From Serendipita indica DSM 11827 (Eukaryota; Basidiomycota; Agaricomycetes; Sebacinales; Serendipitaceae): a DNA stretch of 64,000 nt. How positions within the stretch are numbered: the first letter of the stretch is position 1; every line of letters starts with the position of its first letter. The notes under the pieces are model-generated. The model saw only the letters and a list, made by a program, of their open reading frames with translations, did not search any database and was not told the DNA's origin. Of this stretch, positions 57,996-64,000 are shown piece by piece. The stretch spans positions 1,550,001-1,614,000 of the forward strand of contig CAJVGD010000042.1 of the NCBI GenBank assembly GCA_910890315.1, written 5' to 3'. The position numbers and the translations under genes were made by a program.

Positions 57996-59253
57996 ATGCA
58001 GACGTCCATTGACCTGTTATTTGACCCCAGTGAGGACGCTGCCATCCACTGGGCAGCCCGCACTGGTTTGGAACATGCCTTGGACCTTCGGACGGCTGAG
58101 CAGCTCTACGCTCGTGCCCTCCCATATCTAAAGACTTGGGCGTGGGCTCTTACTACAAAGCATGGTTGGACACAGGACGCCGTCGACAACGTCGGCGACA
58201 TGCCACTCGCGGTCTGGTGAGTCGACCTTTGCGCCCAGTTTCCCAACAACTCCAATCCACAGACCCCCCCGCTGACGCACCGCCCGCAGTATTGGCCGTG
58301 ACGAGCTCATCCAAGGCGATAATGGCGACATTTCCTACGTTGCCAGGTCAGTCACAAAGGGTTCCTTGTCTCATCTTGCCACCGCCTTCTCAACACAGTT
58401 CTTTTGTAGGCTCGTCTTGCCCGCAAACTTTACAGACTTGCTCAATCCCGAATTTACACACGACTGGGCTGCCATGTTTAGCCATCTCACGAATGCCCTC
58501 GCCCCCGCCTCCACCACCACCGATATTTTTGACCTCGGCCGTGCTGGATTTCCACGCCCACTTCAGAACATACTCTATCTCTTGCAAGTATTGTCCCCCG
58601 GCCTCGTTCTCGTCCGCTCTGTGACGACAGACGATGATCAAGGCACAGAATGGGGTCCCCAAGGCGCGTTCGGCCTTTTGTCGCCCCCCAGCCACGCGGT
58701 GTACTGACTTGGCCCTTCCCACACAGGCATCGACCTCGTTGCCTTGCCGCCATCAATCTGGGTTGGCTTGCATATTGAAGATCTCGAAGACATCTTTGGT
58801 GCCCAAACCGCCGTCAAGCTTTACCAGACTGCAGAAGACCCGTATTGCTCGTCTGAAGATGCCTCTGCTGCTAGTAGCTATGGCTCGCAAGACGCATTCG
58901 ACTCGTACACTACGCTCAACTCGGACCACTTTGAGGATAGCTGGAACGAGTTTGAATTCCCCACCGACTTTGCACGCGACGAAGACGCACTCAGCTTCCA
59001 GAGCTTCCAGGAGCCCGCGTCCTACTTGCCCGCTGACGAGCAGAGTGCTACCCACGACACTTCGTTCTTGGCTCAGTCGGGACAACACCTCGCCGAACAT
59101 CACCTGATTTCCGACTTTGACGGAAAGGATTCGAACCTGATGGAATATAGGCACTGTGACGCAGACTGCAACTATTGTGGAATGTGCTCCAGTCGCTTTG
59201 CCGAACGCCTTACGGAGCGCCTGTTGATGCATGGCTCTCTCTTGACAATCTAA
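57996..59253 (+). CDS. Hypothetical protein, mouse-mutant-like unknown (no family recognised)
   Basis: I do not recognise this protein. The start at 57996 gives MQTSIDLLFDPSEDAAIHWA, then AEQLYARALPYLKTWAWALT. Introns of 70-80 bases follow (GTGAGT near 58218, GTCAGT near 58348), giving VCIGRDELIQGDNGDISYVA and RLVLPANFTDLLNPEFTHDW, then FSHLTNALAPASTTTDIFDL and LQNILYLLQ. The last exon has DLVALPPSIWVGLHIEDLED, an acidic/Ser-rich stretch, and a Cys-rich C-terminus HCDADCNYCGMCSSRFAERL ending at 59253. The join to the last exon near 58.6-58.73 kb is unresolved. The Cys cluster (C-x3-C-x2-C-x2-C) might bind metal. No membrane segment seen. Confidence 0.6.
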
Positions 59254-60248
59254 GGCGGTCGACGACCCCCATCCACCATTCCCCCAATCCCCCCCCATCC
59301 CCCCTTGGAAGGAGGCTTAAAGCAAATTTCTCCTCTTCATTCTTACCCAACCTTTTTCTTCCATTCTTCTTGCAACAAACCACTTTTTTTGGCCTGCAAA
59401 AACTTACGAAATCTCAAGAAACCCCCAAAGCAAACCAAAGCTAGACTCTCCTTGAAGCCTCAACTATACAACTCGCGAAAACGGGAGGCCAAATTCCCGC
59501 GCGGTTATACGTCTAAGGACTGATTTATTCAAAATACATATTGTACTCGAAATTTGCGAATCGGCGAAGGGCGAGCGGTTTGCCCGAGTCACTTCCATCC
59601 CCCTCCACCCACCATCCATTATCACCATCCACCATCCACCATCCATCCATCCGTCCGTCCAAATTCCCCCACCACTCTACGCAAGCTCCCCAAAGTTCAT
59701 CCTCGTCCATCCCTCTAGTGTGTTGACAAACAAAGCATCAAATCGAGCTGGAATAGTCCGTTGCTAGCCGCCTGTGGATGTTCGTACCCTATATGATGAA
59801 CTGCGTTGTATCGTTATTGACCGTGCTTTGTGCCTCCCCTTTGAGCTGTTGAGTGATCGTGGATCGTGTGCCATGTCGGGCTGTTTCGGCTCGGTGTTAG
59901 CAACGCGGTTGTTGTGGGACAGCAAAGGGTCGATTGATCTTCGTGAAAGAGGAAGCGTGACCATTAGTGGAAGCGAACTCTGTGTCCTAGAGACGGTGGC
60001 GCTGTGTCGTCTCATTAATTTTGAGCACTTGATGGTTCAGGTACACAGTCATGCGGTAAGATCAGATCAGCCGCCCCCCGATTTGCGCCTCTGTGTCTGA
60101 GACGGAATGGTGCCTCTGATTTCCGGTGGTGAGTGTGGCGACCAGAAGCTAACCTCGCCACGACCGGGAGTTTGGTTGGCTCGACGACGAGACGACCAGA
60201 AGATCAAAGAAATAAGGTTATACAAAAACGAGAGAATAGCGAGCAGAC
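59254..60248. other. Intergenic, IML2-like gene promoter
   Basis: About 1 kb between two plus-strand genes. Contains a C-rich tract at 59279-59305 and the CCAT repeat; no supportable gene. Confidence 0.5.
59598..59665. repeat. Simple repeat (CCAT/CCGT)n
   Basis: Tandem CCATCCA, CACCATCCACCATC and CCATCCGTCCGTCC units, in a pyrimidine-rich stretch between two plus-strand genes. Explains spurious Gly/Trp/Asp-rich frames on the minus strand. Confidence 0.75.
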
Positions 60249-63042
60249 ATGGCTTCGTCGCGAATCACACAAGACGAGTTTGAGAGTGCGATTCGTGGCT
60301 TCGATGCCTTGTTTTCGAATGATCTCGACGGTGCTACGCATGTTTTTCGTACGTTTGCTTTTTCTTCTCACGGCCTCTAACGAACAGAGTCTCTGATTTC
60401 GCATGCGCTGTATTCATGGGTCGTGAGATAGGTTCCAATGCATCGCCACTTCATTTACTCGGACTTGGCGCAACTGTCTTTCTCCAGGCGGCGCTCGGAC
60501 TCGAAGCAAATTTCATCAAACAGGCCGCAGACCTCCTTTCACAGGCGGAGAGTGCGATCAGCCAGCGACGAAAGGCCGCCAAATCCCTTGCATCTTCGTC
60601 TGTCGGTAAATCCAAGGAGAATGTGATTCGGTTTCCGGTTGGGACGGAGTGGGATATCTTGCATGCGGATGTCGTCGTCCTTCAGGGTATGGTTCATACT
60701 CTCTCGGAATCATACTATGGTTCGTCGTCGTGGTGTTGCGTGTGATTTTGTATTGACTGCGTGTAGGATACTTGCAAGCCCTGTATGTGTCTCACGTGTT
60801 TCCACCTCTTCACGAGCTCATGAAGCCCTGAGGTTAGGTATGCGCTGAATTCTGCGCATTCAAAGTTTGTCAAGTAAACATAGATCTTTCGTCATAAATG
60901 CTTTTCTGACAAGGCATCGTGTAGGCTTCAAAAGAACATCTTCCCGCGTGGGTTTGATGGGCATAAACCATTCATTGCAACAACAATGAAGCAATCACCT
61001 GATTCTTCATCCCCGTCTACATCTGCAATCACATCCGCACCAACACCGTCTCGGCCGTCTCTGCCCAAAGCAAAATCGGCTCCGGCTGCCAGTGGATTGT
61101 TCACGAGATTGGTCGGTACGCAAGAAAAGACAATAACCTCGACCTCGTCAAGCTCTCAAGGGGTTGTGGAAGAGCAGCCCCCAAATGGATACATAGAAGA
61201 GCTAGTTGTTTGTGGCGCTGCCTTTGGTGCTTCTTGTTCTTACTTCCTTTCCCTGCTCGGCTAACTCCTGTCAAGGATTTGGACTGTTCAACCTCATTTT
61301 CAGCTTTCTTCCGGCAAAGGCACGGTACGTCTCCTAACGAAATGGGTGTAGGAAGAGTTGGTTCAAATTTGTTCCTAGTGGACTTGCTGGGATACTAGGA
61401 TACAAGGCAGATCGTGCCCTTGCCCTACGCTCCTTGGCCGTCTCAGCCGCTGCTTCTTCAACAGACCCTCATGCAGTCTTTTCTGGGTACGTCAAATATG
61501 GAAAGTGTTCAGATCCAACTAAAATTCTTTAGGGTAAGGATTCACATCTAGAATGAGAAAGTGTTCTCATCATGCCTAGCTCGTCCTCATTACCTACCAT
61601 AGCTTACTGCTTCGTCTCTTAAGCTGGCAAGCTGACGAGGGTCGGATAGTAACGGAATATCTGGAAATTGTGAATAGGTGTGTCGCTTCTCGATAACCTT
61701 GCCGTGAATGCCGATCTTGGAAAGGCTTGAAGCTCGACATCCCAAAGGCGCATTATGGATCCTGAACAGGGTAGGTTGACACGCAAAAGCCGCAAAACAC
61801 ATCAAGCAACTGCTCCATAACAGGCCAAGATTTGCCATTTTACTGGCCGCTCAGACGAGGCAATCTCTGCTCTCCAGATTGCACTCGCACCCGTTGAGAC
61901 ACAGTCAGAAACAAGCAGTACCGAGAAACCCTCGACGTCTCCAGATGCCTCCGACGCAAAATTAGGAACCAGCGGGTTTATGCAGTCGACTCACTTCTCG
62001 TTTTCGAACTCGCGTGGATATTACTCGCACAGGCACGATACAAAGAAGCTGCCGAAGCCTTTCTCAGAATGCTACACGTTAGCTCATGGTCTCCTGCAAC
62101 GTACACGATGCTGGCTGCAGGTACCCTGGGCCTTTGCTCAACAATGTGCCGAAAATACTGACTATGGTCCAGGATGTTTCCTACTGGCTGGAGGAAAGGA
62201 TGATGCACAACTTCTTCTCGATCAAATGCCCCTGAACAAGTCAGACAAGAAGGGCCCTGGTGGGCCGTTGCCCACTGAGGCCTATATAAGTTATAAGAGT
62301 GACTCTTTCTCGCTTTTTCCATTGCTTCTACTAATAAACGTCTGCCAGTGACAACGTGGAAGGAAAAGGCAACCAGACAGAAAGGTGAAACTCGACTTGT
62401 GGACGTTATCGGCGTTAGTCCTGTAGACGGTGAGGCTCAACGATTTGGTGAAAGTAAAAGTGTACTGATTATTCGTAGAAATGGCCATAAGTCCGCACAC
62501 TCTATGGCGCTGAGAGTGGCGCTAACGCCCCTTTAGTGTGGAATAATCATCATCGAGCTGATAAGTCGGTGATAACTGAGAAAATCGGATACCTTTCGAG
62601 CTTGCAACCACCACCAAGCATACAGACGTTGTCGACAGGCGAATCATCACAGGTCCAGCTAGACGGAGAGGAGCTGGCCTCGCGTAGCTTGCTTCTCGGT
62701 GTTTTCCATGGGAGTCTCGGGGCATTCTCTACTGCTCGCCACTTCCTGGAAGAAGCGACAGCAACGCACGTAGACGGACCCAACAGCTGGGTCGCTCCCA
62801 CTGCGATATACGAACAAGCGATCCTAGATCTACAGGAAACAGAAACACAGGTATCACAACTAGAGAGTAACGATCCCGCTCGTCGGGAGCGATGGAAGAC
62901 GACATTCGACCGCGTGATCCCGAGGCTAGAACGCGCGACAGCTCTCGCATCCAACTCGACGAATCTAGCCGCGAGAATTGAGAGCAGAGTAGGGATGCTA
63001 AAGGACGAAATTGCGAGCAAGCGAATAGCGCTGGGCATCTAG
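60249..63042 (+). CDS. IML2: IML2/TTC39-family TPR-like protein, copy 1
   Basis: Member of the Iml2/TTC39 family (DUF3808), helical-repeat proteins; yeast Iml2 is linked to lipid droplets and clearance of inclusion bodies. The start at 60249 gives MASSRITQDEFESAIRGFDA, and later exons give HLLGLGATVFLQAALGLEAN, LHADVVVLQGMVHTLSESYY and YALNSAHSKF-type text. Next are GYIEELVVCGAAFGFGLFNL (split by an intron) and IFSFLPAKAR, both strong family signatures, then ADRALALRSLAVSAAASSTD, SSWSPATYTMLAAGTLGLCS, AQLLLDQMPLNKSDKKGPGG, and the last exon SLLLGVFHGSLGAFSTARHF ... DEIASKRIALGI. More than ten exons. Stop at 63040-63042. The neighbour downstream is a second copy in the same orientation. Confidence 0.82.
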
Positions 63043-63242
63043 GACTTCTTGCGGGTTGACGATTGTAACCACGATACTTCTGACTCGGACTCTAATTATG
63101 CTTCGTGTGCTGGTTGCAAGTGGAGAAGCGCCTGTCTTCAGTCCCATCCTCGTTGGGGTGTTTCCACAGTTCTCTTTCTAGCGATTGTTCCAGCGTTGTT
63201 ACATCATCGAAATTTCCCTCAAATTCGAACAAGGGCGAAAAT

Positions 63243-64000
63243 ATGAACGAGATTTCTGAGGACGAGTATAACCATGCATCGCAAGGCGTAGAAGCGCTTC
63301 TTGCGGGCGACCTCCAGCGAGCTATCCAGGCATTTCGTAGGTCGCCAGTGAGAGTAGTTTATAATAGTCACTCATGTCACAGAGTCGTCCGAATCTCCTC
63401 TCGACCAACTTGGCCTAGGCGCTTCCGTGCTGTTACAGATATGTCTTTGCTTCAAGGGCGTCAACACACAGCAAGGGAGTGACGCGCTCAAGAAAGCAGA
63501 GGAAGAACTCAGTCGACGACGCAAGTCCGCTGCCGCAACTCCCAAAACGGCGAATAGCGCGTCGAGGTTCCCGCCTGGTCTCGAGTGGGAGATTCTCCAT
63601 GCCTATGTCGTCGTCCTCCAGGCACTGTTTCATACATTTTCTCAGTCGTACTATGGTCAGCTTACTGGCGACGATGTCTTGGTGGCTATCGGCTGACTCA
63701 ACGAATCCTTCATAGGTTTTTTGCAAGCGATGTGCGTTTATACTGGCAAAGACATCTAATTCTAATCGTGATCCTATAGCTATGAGGTTAACTCTGCACA
63801 CTCCAAGTTTGTCAAGTACGTCGACTCGTGGTGAATTTGACAACCGCTCAAGACATGCAGGCTCCAGAAGGTCGTCTTTCCTACTGGAATAGAGCACAAG
63901 ATGCCGAAAGGACATGCCACCCTAGATGTCTCCTCCAAGGCCGAGATCTCGTCCCCACCAACCACGCCTTCGACTCCGACCTCGGGATTCTTCTCGCGCA
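63243..64000 (+). CDS. IML2/TTC39-family protein, copy 2, 3' end beyond right edge
   Basis: Tandem paralogue 200 bases after copy 1. Start at 63243: MNEISEDEYNHASQGVEALL, AGDLQRAIQAF, intron, then LDQLGLGASVLLQICLCFKG, DALKKAEEELSRRRKSAAAT, FPPGLEWEILHAYVVVLQAL, FHTFSQSYYG, YEVNSAHSKF, RLQKVVFPTGIEHKMPKGHA, continuing to TPSTPTSGFF at the window edge. Segments line up with copy 1 exon by exon but many residues differ, so the duplication is not recent. Only the first part is visible; integrity of the rest is unknown. Confidence 0.8.

Noticed and set aside
59464-59710. Gly/Trp/Asp-rich minus-strand frames
   Set aside because: Produced by the CCAT simple repeat read on the other strand.

Overview
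The window looks like nuclear DNA of a filamentous basidiomycete, probably an Agaricomycete. Genes are dense and full of introns of about 48-60 bases with CTAAC/CTAAT-like branch points. The gene content (CBM1-tagged GH5 enzymes, several G-protein alpha paralogues, large SDR arrays, Zn2Cys6 and C2H2 factors) fits a plant-associated fungus such as Rhizoctonia/Ceratobasidium. That placement is inference from gene content; no species can be proven from the window. I see no rRNA, tRNA, CRISPR, retroelement or virus-like element.

Layout: 1-3.7 kb, two G-alpha genes (minus strand; the first runs off the left edge). 4.1-8.6 kb, tandem CBM1-GH5 beta-mannanase-like genes. 9.6-12.6 kb, a Zn2Cys6 transcription factor. 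13.4-14.4 kb, a CREG-like secreted protein. 14.6-22.3 kb and 31.0-38.3 kb, the two arms of a large inverted segmental duplication. Each arm carries two copies of an unrecognised gene (here 'family X'), each followed tail-to-tail by a single-pass membrane protein gene ('TMP') that is full length only once. The spacer (22.3-31 kb) holds a G1-type cyclin and about 5 kb without a supportable gene. 38.9-39.7 kb, a weak membrane-protein candidate. 40.1-49.4 kb, six NADPH-dependent reductase (extended SDR) copies arranged as two three-gene blocks. 49.8-51.8 kb, a third G-alpha (plus). 52-54.2 kb, a SAP-like protein. 55.5-57.4 kb, a C2H2 factor. 58-59.3 kb, a hypothetical gene. 60.2 kb to the right edge, tandem IML2/TTC39-family genes.

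How it hangs together: gene duplication is the theme. Five families (G-alpha, GH5, X/TMP, SDR, IML2) have local copies at different stages of decay. The most unusual region is the X/TMP inverted duplication: outer copies pair with outer and inner with inner, X stays mostly open while TMP erodes, and identity between X copies is patchy. The most interesting single gene is the first G-alpha, whose P-loop carries arginine at the position of the fungal G42R activating substitution.
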